Below, piece after piece: positions 23,201 to 32,235 of a stretch of DNA of 64,000 nt. How positions within the stretch are numbered: position 1 is the first letter of the stretch; the number at the start of each line of letters is the position of its first letter. Below the pieces are notes generated by a model. The model was given only the letters and a program-made list of their open reading frames with translations, did no database searches and was not told the origin of the DNA. The position numbers and the translations under genes are program-made. This stretch comes from Blasia pusilla (Eukaryota > Marchantiophyta > Marchantiopsida > Blasiales), in NCBI GenBank assembly GCA_050084515.1, contig CM114272.1, positions 56,296,001 through 56,360,000 of the forward strand, given 5' to 3'.

Positions 23201-23826
23201 ACCGTGTACCCTAGGGCCCGAGCTGTTTGCTCCGTCATAATATTGATTCCGCTTCCGGAATCACTGGGGACCTTCTTAATGGTATGGCCCTCAATCTCCA
23301 CCTCCACTTCGGGGGCTCCCAAGTCTTCCACTTCAATACGGAACAGGTCTACCACTGGCAGCTGCTTCGCTGCCTTCCTGGGTCTTTTGCGGCTGATTTT
23401 CCACTGTTGCAGGATTTTTCCGTATACTGGGTTATCCATTAGCAACTGCAGCAAGGTTATGTTGGCCGGGGTTGACGCCAAGTCCCTCAGTAAATCGTAC
23501 GCTTCTAGGACCAGTGGTGATGTCGCCATGGCTTGGACTATCGTACTTGGGTTGGCCTTTGCCTTTTCTGGGGTCTGTTTCCGCTCTGGTTCCTGGGCCT
23601 CCCGCACTTGAGCACGGACATGGTCCTCCACATCCTGATGGAAGTATTTCGGATGACTTCGGTCAAAGGCCGGGTCCACATCGCCTTTGAGGATGGCCTT
23701 TCCGGCACGTAAGGTGTTCACCGCTTTGTTCTTGGGCTCCCGAGCTTCGCGCGAAGACGAAGCACCCTTCTTTACCTTTGGGGTCCCTGCGGTCTGACTC
23801 TTTGATCTCGTGGTGACCGCCAACAC
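20227..23826 (-). CDS. Ty3/gypsy Pol: protease, RT, RNase H, integrase
   Basis: An uninterrupted 1199-codon frame. A lysine-rich start is followed by a retropepsin-like region with DSGSG at residues 189-193. RT has YRKLNAATLKDHHPLPF (491-507), FLDGYSGYNQ (first Asp, 525) and FLDD at 587-590, where most relatives have Y-x-DD. RNase H has D735, the TERE pair near 776 and D802. Integrase has the zinc site H947, H954, C985, C988 and the catalytic D1017, D1079, E1115. There is no chromodomain, and little sequence follows the integrase core. The frame continues from Gag (FQETVLAVTTRS); the first codon is not an ATG, so Pol may be made by readthrough or as one Gag-Pol. All catalytic residues are present, so Pol looks young. 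Confidence 0.92.
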   Translation of the reverse strand: MLAVTTRSKSQTAGTPKVKKGASSSREAREPKNKAVNTLRAGKAILKGDVDPAFDRSHPKYFHQDVEDHVRAQVREAQEPERKQTPEKAKANPSTIVQAMATSPLVLEAYDLLRDLASTPANITLLQLLMDNPVYGKILQQWKISRKRPRKAAKQLPVVDLFRIEVEDLGAPEVEVEIEGHTIKKVPSDSGSGINIMTEQTARALGYTVYEPTDKYLRFAINPEETLGHSRKFDHAWGLLFMLDYLVLHPDRDSYPLLIGRPWLYGARVTIDWKRRRFTFQAPNQDSKRLIKLSWKSRPPQGETPPTDDGYTSDQDNTTATESSSNVYYLECYEKDEEAVPSKPRSTREEEKLGHSTFQFTENMVQEQDYVQVNIADKKSLRLSADLSPPTLIKYKRLLFEYLDVFAYSMDEMRGIPAQYGEHRIDLKEGAVPVRMRQYRLNPKYSLLVKDEIDQRPEAGIIYPVLSSEWVSPIVIVPKKQTGKIGVCQDYRKLNAATLKDHHPLPFTDSILDKVAGHERYTFLDGYSGYNQVSIREKDRPLTTFTTDWGTFAYRVMPFGLCNAPATFQRIMISIFQEYLRKFVKIFLDDFCIFSTEAEHLAKLELTLARCREVHLSLHPDKSYIAMKQGILLGHRVSAQGIEVDKAKVDIIIALEPPTNLRELRGFLGHVGYYRRFTKDYAVKAGALTALLKKTTEWEWTPACQVAFDTLKDALQKAPVLRSPDWTKPFHVYVDTSSFAIGVVLSQLDEHKHDFPIYYAGRQLSAAEHKYTTTEREALGMVFSCKKFRHYLLGYEFVFHVDHFALRPLMVKADLSGRIARWILLLQEFTCDVVTRASKVHTNADFLSRLRMTNADLTQYVDDTFPDEDLFQITEEWLSQSLYADILRFLMTLRLPAPMTTEERAIFLHRIGPYELCQGVLFKLGADEEHRRCLEAEEVPQVIRALHMADSGGHYAEKNTVKKILAARYWWPTMYKDVSNFIRSCDACQRAERPTVTTRWPLVPIMPLAPFEKWGIDFVGPISPATRQTGRKYILIATDYCTKMVEAIATRKDDRETVAKFLYEMIITRYGCPLELVSDRGTHFLNKTIESLTSHFLIKHRKTTPYNPKANGLTEKLNGLICRILNRLTVTYSYDWDTKIAPALWAYRTAEKVTTNYTPFFLTYGVHPLTPIQWALPTYRVLEGTRTEAAFKTTHSWNN

Positions 23827-25270
23827 TGTTTCTTGAAATTCTTGGGGCCAGTCTGATGATTCTTCGTTGGCCCCTTGGGTCGAGTCTTCCTCGCTGATGG
23901 TGACTCGCTTTGGTCTCGGGACACTACTTCTTCCACCCGGACCAGTTGTACATTTACATCGTTCTTGGCTGGTTGAGCGCTGGAGTATTTACATACCGAC
24001 CAACAAACGTGGGACCTTAGGCTCCGGGCATTCCACGGCGGTGTGCCCGCCCTTCTTGCGGTTCCCGTCCCGATAAGGGATTGAGTCCCACTGGTCGCCT
24101 GGTTTGGGCAATTATTGGCCCGATGGTCGCTGCGCCACGCGGTTATAACAACAATTTCTCTTGATGGGTGGCGTGAAGGCCGCCGCACCCATAATCTGTC
24201 TCAGGGGTCTATGTTCCCCGTATTCCGGAGGTACATACCGCGTGATCCAGCCTCTTCCAGGGTTTGGGGGTGGCACCGCTTGCACGGCATAGCACCCTTC
24301 CCACTGTTCTGGTTCATACCATACTTCTTCAATAGGGGCCTCTTCTTGGACCCACCGCAGATCCCGCTGAGCAGGGCATTCTTGTACAGTATGCCCCTGG
24401 GTTCCACAACTACTACACCAAACGTTGGGCCTCATCAGCTCGGGTCGTCTTCTGGGGTCCTTCTGGGCCGCCAGGTGTACCTTCAACTTAGCCATTTGTT
24501 TACTGAGTTCCTCCATGGCCGATTTGCCGGCCCTCCTTGCCGTCCCTCTTGCCGGACTTTCCGACCGCTGAGGACGACGCTTGGTACTTGGTCGGGTTTT
24601 AGTCTAGTGCTTGGGGGAGCGATGACGCCTGCTCTTCCCTTTCCTTTTAGCTTTTACCTCCTGCTCCGAGTCCGAGGACTCGACATTTAATCCTTCAGAG
24701 CATTCCGTGTCGGTGGAGGACGCTTCGTCTTTGGACGAAGCACTAGTCTGCGACGCCCCTCTTCGTTGGTGACGCCGTCTTCGTGTTCGGCGGGATTTTT
24801 CTGAAGCTTCGTACGCCTCAGCAGAGGCTATGACTGCCTCTAGGGAATCCTGTTGACCTCTCCGGCAATACCTATCCATTTCTTTGGACAAGCCAAACAC
24901 GAACCAATCCACCAATTGGGAGGTAGTCGTGTGTTCTAGCTTATTCACAAGGCCCCGGAACCGTTGGGTATATTCCCGGAGAGTTTCCTTCTTTCTTCGC
25001 TTCAGGTCGCGAAGCTTTGTAAGAAGCCTGTCCTCAAACTCCAAGTCGCGGAACTCATGTAGGAAGGATTCCACGACCCTTTTCCAGTGTCTCCGTGACC
25101 TCTCGCTCCGAGACCTTCATACCACTTGGCTTGCTCGCTTCTTGAGCAGGCCGGGAAGACTCAGAACAAATCCTCCTCGCCCCTTCCCCCGTTGGCTTTT
25201 GCGACATGGGTGAATTCAAGAATAAAGTTATCCACATCGTCTCGTCGGCCTCCAAAGAAAGGTGGGGTAC
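23827..25270 (-). pseudogene. Ty3/gypsy Gag, frameshifted
   Basis: Gag pieces lie in three frames. They are a capsid start (FFGGRRDDVDNFILEFTHVAK, near 25,210-25,270), AKWYEGL, and then EFRDLEFEDRLLTKLRDLKR to LVDWFVFGLSKEMDRYC (24,604-25,074), matching the retrotransposon Gag domain. After an acidic/basic Ser-rich spacer comes a zinc knuckle, CSSCGTQGHTVQEC (C-x2-C-x4-H-x4-C), near 24,370-24,425, and a second weaker KKGGHTAVEC. At least two frame changes and a stop interrupt it, so the element could move only with Gag from elsewhere, unless these are sequence errors. It sits directly upstream of the intact pol. Confidence 0.75.
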
Positions 25271-26032
25271 CTTAGCAGAGTTTTTCTAGTGTTGGCCATG
25301 GGCACTTTGCTCTCCCGCTGCCGGGCTTGATGCTCGAGAGGGAGGAGGTAAAGGTGCCGCCGAGGTGCTCGATCGGCTCCTCGCCCCCTGACTCTCCAAA
25401 GGGGTCCCAGGACGACTCTTCGTCCGATTGCGAACTGGCAGGGGACGTAGTGGGAAATTTGTCCCTTTCTTTCTTCTTGGTCTTCGTCTTTGGACGAGGA
25501 CGAAGACTCGGAGACGAACCAGGGGTCTCAAGCCGGTTCTTTGTTCTCTGCCCATCATGCCGATCGGCTCACGCTGCTCGCGAAGAGGGCTGAGAGCCTT
25601 CCATAAGTCTCTTGGGGGATTTGGAAACTCGCAATCACCCCCACGGTGGCGATAGGGTAAGGGTCCATGGATGGAGGTTAACTACTGATTCTTTTTACAT
25701 CTACATGAGGGTGCCTGGTGCTCCTATGCTTCCTACCACGTTTTCCTCCCATAGACAGAAGTACCGGGTTTTCACCAAGTACAACTATCGTCCATGGGCG
25801 AAGCACCGTTCGGGGACCGGTTCTTTGACCATTCTAATTAGTTGGCCTATCTTCTCTAGCACCAATGCAGCAATTGTATTGTTATCTTCAAGCATACATT
25901 GTCTTACGGGGGTTGCTAGAGCTAGCCGATGGTCTTTAGTAAGAATTAGGATGTGGGTTGTCTAGGAGTGAAGCTTCTTTCTCCGTTCCCTGCTTCCCCA
26001 TGGATCTTTCTCTCCCTTCTCAGCCAAGGATA
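25271..26032 (-). other. 5' internal leader of Ty3/gypsy element 1
   Basis: Between the primer site and Gag. It contains an acidic low-complexity stretch on the minus strand (DDESSWDPFGESG-type residues) that may be the Gag N-terminus in a broken frame. The rest is untranslated leader without further motifs. Confidence 0.45.
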
Positions 26033-26053
26033 TGATCCCCGGCAGCGGCGCCA
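26033..26053 (-). other. Primer-binding site, tRNA-Asp type
   Basis: Read on the minus strand just inside the right LTR: TGGCGCCGCTGCCGGGGA and three more bases. This complements the 3' end of plant tRNA-Asp with one mismatch and is the usual primer of Tat/Athila-like Ty3 elements. It lies 17 bp inside the LTR and fixes the element orientation. Confidence 0.8.
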
Positions 26054-26070
26054 AAAAGTCTTGGACTATA

Positions 26071-26878
26071 TGTAATGTCTAAGTGTTTCTTATTTACAGT
26101 CAATTGTAGAGTTCGATCCCCAAGAAGATCATTGTTGGATGAAAAGAGAGTATAAGGTGATGATTATGTTGTAAAAGTGTAATTGATTATGTAATTCAAT
26201 TGTAGTATTCCAGTATCAGCTTCCAATCCTTCTTAGTACGTATGTTTTCTTCTTCAATTCTCTCGAGTGGAATTTCAAACGCTCAGGCAATTTGTTCTCT
26301 CATCATCTCGAACCTCATAGAGACCTCAAGAATAAAGTGGCTTCTCCTACTTTCGAACTCAACCGTCGGGCAAAGGTTACTCTCTATCAAACAGATTTCA
26401 TACAACTTTATATTGATTATTCCATTGATGAGAAAGGTTCGCCTGATTCACTCTTCACTCGGCAGACCCAAAAAGAATGTTCAGACATAAGCATCGCACA
26501 TCAGAATGAATGGATGAATGCTTTACTACTCCATCAAGAATTGGAAGACTTCAAAGTATCTACAAGCTCGAGAGGGTACAACTCTCTTGCTCGGACCATT
26601 CCTCAAAGATAAGGACTTCATGAGCGAATGATGCTAATAGCTTCTGTCCTGTTTCTTAAATATTCTCGAGAGTAGGATCGTTTCTATGATCCGAAGCGTT
26701 CTTGATGAAGGGTGTGTCTTTTCAATATTTGTAACTACCTAGATCTATGGTTCTCTTAGCTTTTCCTACGATCCCTATGAATCCGAGGTACGAAATTGTC
26801 CTAACTACCAATTTGATACAAAGGGTCACGCCCTTTCCTAGTCTAATTGTTCCAACTATGTGTCGTTTCGAATCTCAA
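26071..26878 (-). repeat. 5' LTR of Ty3/gypsy element 1
   Basis: About 806 bp, partner of 19,450-20,260. It starts TGTAATGTCTAAGTG on the plus strand and ends near CGAATCTCA. The two LTRs agree almost base for base outside the indel cluster, so insertion was recent. The flank beyond 26,878 (ATTCTGCGG) does not match the other flank. Confidence 0.9.
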
Positions 26879-27240
26879 TTCTGCGGAGCTTCGCTGCGCT
26901 AAATTTTCGGAGGACGAAGTTCTTCTTTCTTCTTTGTGCTTCGCTCTTCGTGCTTCGCTCTTCGTGCTTCGCTCTTCGTTCAAGAGCGAGGTACTTCGTA
27001 TATAGAGCTTCGTTGAGCTTCGTTAGACTTTGTTAAGCTTCGCTGGGCTTCGCTTTGATTCTTTATACTTCTTTACAGCTTTTGATTCTCCTCTAAGGCA
27101 AATCCTTGATCTTTATCTCTCTGCCTTGTCTTCGGAGCTTGGTGATTCACTTATTCTTCTTCATAATAATAGATAATCATAATATACAAGAGTCTTCGTT
27201 GAATAAAAAGATATATTCTTCAAGATTACAAAATTGTGGG
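26879..27240. repeat. CTTCG-rich short tandem sequence
   Basis: Contains about three and a half copies of the 14-mer CTTCGCTCTTCGTG at about 26,938-26,985, then scattered GAGCTTCGTT and AAGCTTCGCT words. AT-rich sequence follows. No ORF. Confidence 0.55.
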
Positions 27241-29690
27241 TATCACACTAGACGACCCACAGTTCCCCATACGGGGAGCCGATGCGGGTCGAGGCATGGA
27301 TGCAACTCACCAAGAAGAGGACATGGCCCCCTCCAATAAAATCGTGCGACAATCCCCCGCCAATAACAGTCCTATCATCCCCATTCGAACAAGCGGTCCT
27401 GACAAAAAACTCTCTTCCCATCCACGGTAATGCTCCCTCTAACATAAACTCTCACCTACCGACATCACCTAAGACTTCTAGTCCCAACCCCCTCCCAAAA
27501 ACGAACTCATGAATACCTAGAGTTGCTAAGAGTGTGAAAAGATCATGGGCCAATCGAGATAAAATAGATGAGAAGAAAGGTGTATCTACGACAGAGGTAA
27601 CAAATGCAAACGTGAATCGAACCAAAATTAGAAGCAAATACGACAAACAAGAAAGGACTTGGGAAAGGAGTGGAAAGGTGGGTGAATAGAGGACGTTATC
27701 TTCGGAAATTTCTCCAAATGACAATAAGCAAAATCCTAATACTCACACCTAATATGAACCGAATTCTAAAAAGATGAATAAAAATAAAAATACTTCACGC
27801 CATGCATCAAAGTCCGATCAAAACGAAGCCCTAGTCACACGTCCACTCTCTTCCACTCCTCCAGCGTCCCATCGAATTGTGGCATTTGAGGGCACGAATT
27901 AGTTCTTCTATTTCTGTTTGTTTCTTTATGAGTACTTGTGAAATGGAGCATGATATGCATCAGAGACTCTGCAAGAGAAACTCAGATCGACTTCTTTGTA
28001 AGCTGCTAGCTACTGCGTATGCGACGCTATCGCTGACCGACGCTCGTAGCCCCTAGTGGAATTGGATGAAGACTTGAACTTTCGTTGATCAAAGGAGAAC
28101 AGCAGAACTTCACTGGAATGGAATGGACTGATGTTTATTCTTCGTCCAAAAATACCGAGTGACACTGTAGAACGGTACTGAAAGTCGACGATTGACATTT
28201 TCACAAGGTGCCAGAACACACGTAGGTTGACTCATTCCAAAATTCGCTTTCAGGAATCTCCAGTGCAGTGCTAGCGTGTTTGGCTGTGCATGATTATGAG
28301 TTACAGATCTGCCCTACCCCAAGTTAACTCCAACGCGGATCATGTGTAGATGGTAGATTCAGGTTTCTGCGCTTACTCTCAGCGAACAGGAAGATTACTT
28401 AACTTTTGGTTTCACTCACGCGCAATGAGTGTCTGATCGAAAAACGAAAGTCTACGTTAGTGCGCACTTGCGTCACTACGTTAGTGACTGCAGTACATAT
28501 GTGCCTTTCTCAACTACTTACTGGATGGGCGAGGGGGTGGGGCTCACTCGCACGCGTTTCGATCTGAATAAATTGCCTCGTGTATGCATGGCATTGCTGG
28601 CATGCATGCAGCAGGCCTGTCTTTGTACCACCATAGCTAGCCTAATTTGACGCGGCGTTGAATGCAGTGACTGTGATCAAGACATGACAATGATGGATCG
28701 TTCTTCCCTGAGGCTCTTGTTTATTCTATACGCAATTCAATTTCTGTTCCGGACTCCTGATCATATAACGTATGCCATTTGCTTCCACCTATTTGTTTTA
28801 GCTCTAGCTGGCGGGTGTCGGTCCCTTGAACAGCAATTGGTGCAAATTTGGGTCCAGTGAGGCCAAATTATGTGGACCATCTTAATTGAATGCTTTTATG
28901 TCTGACGATTGTATCTTTCCGGCAGATGGAACTGCTTCTGATCAAATTCTGGAGCGAGTGATCATGCCGAATCCCTGCACCCGGTTCAACTAGCACTTCA
29001 AGAATTCACCCACTCCTGCTCGCAGCTCTGGATCAAGAGAAGTATGCACACTTGCAATGAAATACTAGCCACATCTTCGGGCTAGGTTCGTATGTGGGAA
29101 AGGCTTTGAGCAAAGTTTTTTTTTCCTTATGAGATGAGGAAGCGTGCGAAAAGCTCAAGAAAACTCTCGTGGCATTGAATGTTTTCAGCTTGCTTGCAAA
29201 TCGTAACGATGTCAGGTCTCCAGACCGATTCCCGTAGCGTTTTGAATCTTCACTAGTATATCTGGCGGTGCCAATGAGAATTGAGCCACTGTTCAGCTGC
29301 GGTTCACTGTAGGAGCCAGACGAAGCAAATTTCTTCATTTTGGAACAGCTTTCCTTCAATTGCAACTTAAAAATTTACGTTTCCAGCTAAGCCTTCGACT
29401 TCTTTCCGGGCTTATGTCCATGGTGATCAGTTGCGGCTGGACTCTACGGTAGCTCGGCAGCTACTACTCGATTAATTCTTTTCAAGGCAAGCATTGCAAT
29501 GCGGCACACCCGAGTTTTAGGACAAGCAGATTTTAGGGGTGAATCGGCAGCTATTATTCGATCTGTCATGATGGTCTTATGAAGCAGCTCAAGAATCCCA
29601 AGTCCCTAACGGACAGGCACGCTCATGAAAGTCAAGAATCGAGAAGCACCTCATCAAGCTCTAGGACTTGATCGAGACCTGGTGGGCTTC
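27241..29690. other. Low-copy noncoding sequence upstream of EVE gene
   Basis: No convincing ORF, RNA gene or mobile-element motif. Small frames (27,452-27,724 minus and 29,033-29,365 minus) are not recognised. A short direct repeat, TCGGCAGCTACTACTCGAT and TCGGCAGCTATTATTCGAT, lies at about 29,453 and 29,548. Confidence 0.35.
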
Positions 29691-29696
29691 CCACGA

Positions 29697-30272
29697 AACG
29701 TTTCCATCCCTCGTCAGTGATCCTAGGGCGGCAACAGCCAGGTTGCACGGGACCAATGATCGGGGAGATCCGGGGTTACGAGTAAAGTTAGCCGATAAAA
29801 TTCGAGAATTACCGACTGCTTTTAAGACTGCCTACGAAAAACCGGCTGGATTCGAACATGTCCTTTGTATTTAGTATCTGAAAACCGGTTCAAAAACCGG
29901 GATTACTGTTTCCGACTGGAAATTCCCGGCAATGTACCGGGTCCCACGAAAAAACTCCCCGAACCCTGCACGGGACCATCCCAGGAAAAGTATAGATTAG
30001 GAGCGGCTCGTGTGGAATCTCAGCAATAAATGCGGGAGACAGCGAATCGTACTTACCAATCTAATCCCTACCGCCCACTCGTATGGACCTACACAAACGT
30101 TTCCATCCCTCGTCAGTGATCCTAGGGCGGCAACAGCCAGGTTGCACGGGACCATCCCAGGAAAAGTATAGATTAGGAGCGGCTCGTGTGGAATCTCAGC
30201 AATAAATGCGGGAGACAGCGAATCGTACTTACCAATCTAATCCCTACCGCCCACTCGTATGGACCTACACAA
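29697..30272 (+). repeat. Local duplication: 180-bp tandem unit plus extra partial copy
   Basis: The segment from GCACGGGACCATCCCAGGAA to GTATGGACCTACACAA occurs at 29,967-30,092 and again at 30,147-30,272. The 54-bp linker from ACGTTTCCATCCCTCGTCAG to AGCCAGGTT lies between them and also occurs alone at 29,697-29,750. The two long copies look identical, so the duplication is recent. It lies just upstream of the EVE gene. Confidence 0.85.
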
Positions 30273-30611
30273 TCTACTTCAACCCTCATCCAGAATAGGG
30301 AGCGCTTTCATCTCCTGTGATACTATGAGCTGACATCACAGGAGCTATGGTTTGGCAGATATCGAGACACAATTCGTTGTAGCGGTAGGAAAGTCGTCCC
30401 ACTGCGAATTCCTAGTTTCCTCAGATGAACCTGCGCATCCTTGTCGTTCTGTCACACCGGAAGCTGGTACGACAGTCTCTGTGGCCTATCTATTATGTAC
30501 TTTGGAATGTTCTTTAGTCCAGAGGGACGGAGGATGTACACGTCCAAGGTCCTAGGCTGCAGCTGCTGTTGTTTTCTCTTCACTCAGCTTCCGACTCAAC
30601 TCTACTCGGAA

Positions 30612-31054
30612 ATGACTGTGGGTTGGCAGAGTGGAGCTAGAAATATGGGAGGGGCGTACTGGCTGCTGAAGACGGAGCCCGACTGCTGGTCATGGGACCA
30701 GCAGAGCGCTAACTCGGGCCGTCTGTGTGGGATGGGGTGAGGAATCCGCAGGCACAGAAGCTCATGAAAAGCTTGAGTGAGGGAGATCTCTGCTTCTTCT
30801 ACCACACGGGGAAGCTGAAGGAAGTGGCAGGCATTTGTCGAGTGGTGAAGGAGTTCTACCCCGACCCAACTGACGATTCAGGAAAATTGGGAGCGGTGGA
30901 TGTGAAGGAGATCGTACCTCTGCAGAAGCCTGTGACACTGGCCCAGATGAAGGAGGACGAGCTCATCCAAGGCTTCCAGATGCTAAGGCAGCCCAGGCTG
31001 TCGGTGGTCCCGGTTGGGGAGAAGATCTGGGAGAGGGTGTGCGAGCTGGGATGA
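30612..31054 (+). CDS. EVE-domain protein (THYN1-like), one frameshift
   Basis: The first frame gives GGAYWLLKTEPDCWSWDQQS, the classic EVE start. The rest, WDGVRNPQAQKLMKSL, GDLCFFYHTGKLKEVAGICR, VVKEFYPDPTDDSGK and RQPRLSVVPV, lies one frame over, from about 30,716 to the stop at 31,054. Allowing one missing base near 30,715 (in the TCG codon after AAC) restores an unbroken EVE domain of about 140 residues, the normal size. EVE proteins have a PUA-like fold and bind modified bases such as 5mC and its derivatives or modified RNA. The ATG at 30,612 suits the domain; an upstream in-frame ATG at 30,441 is possible. Either a pseudogenising deletion or a sequence error. Confidence 0.8.
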
Positions 31055-31523
31055 CATTGGACCAGATGAAGGAGGACGAGCTCCGCTGCTTCCATCTCAT
31101 GGTACATTAGGAGAGAAGGCCCAAACTGCAAGGTCAGACAATGCCAAGCAGCAGCAGAAGAAATCTACAAAGGTGGCAAGACCACCCAGTTCAAGAAGAG
31201 GTGCCACCGAGTATGAGGACCAGAAGGAGGAGGAGAAGGAGGAGGAGGAGGATCGAAAGAAATCCAAGAAGGTGAAAAAGAAACCCTCTCCAAAATCAGG
31301 CGTTTCCGAGAAGGAGAATCAGACGCGGAAACCCTCCTCGAGAGCTGTCATTGTGCCTGACGATAACGAGAGTCTGAAACATAATCCAGCACCCAAAACT
31401 GGAAGAGTGGAACTGGTGAATGGGGCAAGAAACTCCAAGCAGCGAGTCCAGCTCACGAAGAGCGTTCCAAAAACGCCTACTAGTTCTTCGAAACAGCGGA
31501 AGAGGAAGAAGAGTGCTTCATGA
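31053..31523 (+). CDS. Basic/acidic C-terminal tail of the EVE protein or separate exon
   Basis: In the frame of the EVE start (not of its main body) a stretch runs LGEKAQTARSDNAKQQQKKS, a Glu-rich block (EEEKEEEEDRKKSKKVKKK), and ends KTPTSSSKQRKRKKSAS then TGA. Lys/Arg clusters look like nuclear localisation signals. Plant EVE proteins often carry such disordered tails. It begins where a 33-bp piece of the EVE exon (CAGATGAAGGAGGACGAGCT) is repeated at 31,066, so the junction may be a local duplication or an unrecognised small intron. Probably part of the same gene. Confidence 0.5.
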   Translation, partial: DIGPDEGGRAPLLPSHGTLGEKAQTARSDNAKQQQKKSTKVARPPSSRRGATEYEDQKEEEKEEEEDRKKSKKVKKKPSPKSGVSEKENQTRKPSSRAVIVPDDNESLKHNPAPKTGRVELVNGARNSKQRVQLTKSVPKTPTSSSKQRKRKKSAS

Positions 31524-31723
31524 ACAGGTGGGCGTCTCACAAGTACATAAAATTGCAGCGTTGGGCACCTTGTTCTCGTACTCTGGAGGATCCTTTTCAT
31601 ATCCAAAACCACTGTAACCAAGGATACCTAAGGTTGCGCGGTCCAACAGTTTCTCATTTTGAAGAATCCCAGCAGATCAGAGAGCTGAGTCAGCCGTATA
31701 AATCCTAAATCCTTTTTTGTGTA
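31524..31723 (+). other. 3' flank of EVE gene
   Basis: Follows the TGA of the tail frame. AT-balanced and without ORF support. Probably 3' untranslated or intergenic; no clear polyadenylation motif stands out. Confidence 0.3.
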
Positions 31724-32235
31724 CCGAAGCAGCAATGAGGAATTATTCCAATTCTCAGATGAAGTTCTTATCCATCTGTCTGTGTTAACAGCTTTATTGC
31801 CCACAGCGGTGTATGTGTTTGAGAAGCAGATAATGGCATTCACCCACAGGTACAATTTCTTGCTAAGATCTCATCCACACCTTTGCGCATCTCACCAGCT
31901 TCATTGCCCACAGCTGTGTGTGTGTGTGTGAAGCAGGTCATGTCACTCACCCACAGGTATGTGGCAAGCAGGAAAGTTTTGGAGATTAGCAGGCGGCACC
32001 TAATGTCACACCATGCGTCATGACGTAGGTTCCAGCTTTCTACAGTCTTCTTGAGGAGAAGGTAAATTTTCATGTACACCACTGCTTCGTGGATTCAGGC
32101 AGCAGTGAGGATTTTCTCAGGTGAAGTTTTCACCTCCCGAACACTCTTGTTCATATCACTCAGATTCACCTCAGGTAGACTCGTTGCCAGCAGGATAATC
32201 CTGTAGTGATTGCTTGCGGATTACCAGGCTGGCAA
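31724..32235 (+). repeat. Three diverged tandem units of about 130-170 bp
   Basis: Units begin near GCAGCAATGAGGA (31,729) or GCAGCAGTGAGGATTTTCTC (32,101), with a middle copy marked by TTCATTGCCCACAGCTGTGT (31,902). Units 1 and 2 share GCCCACAG(C)GGTGTATGTG-like words, then ACTCACCCACAGGTA. A (TG)8 run lies in unit 2. Noncoding. Confidence 0.6.
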
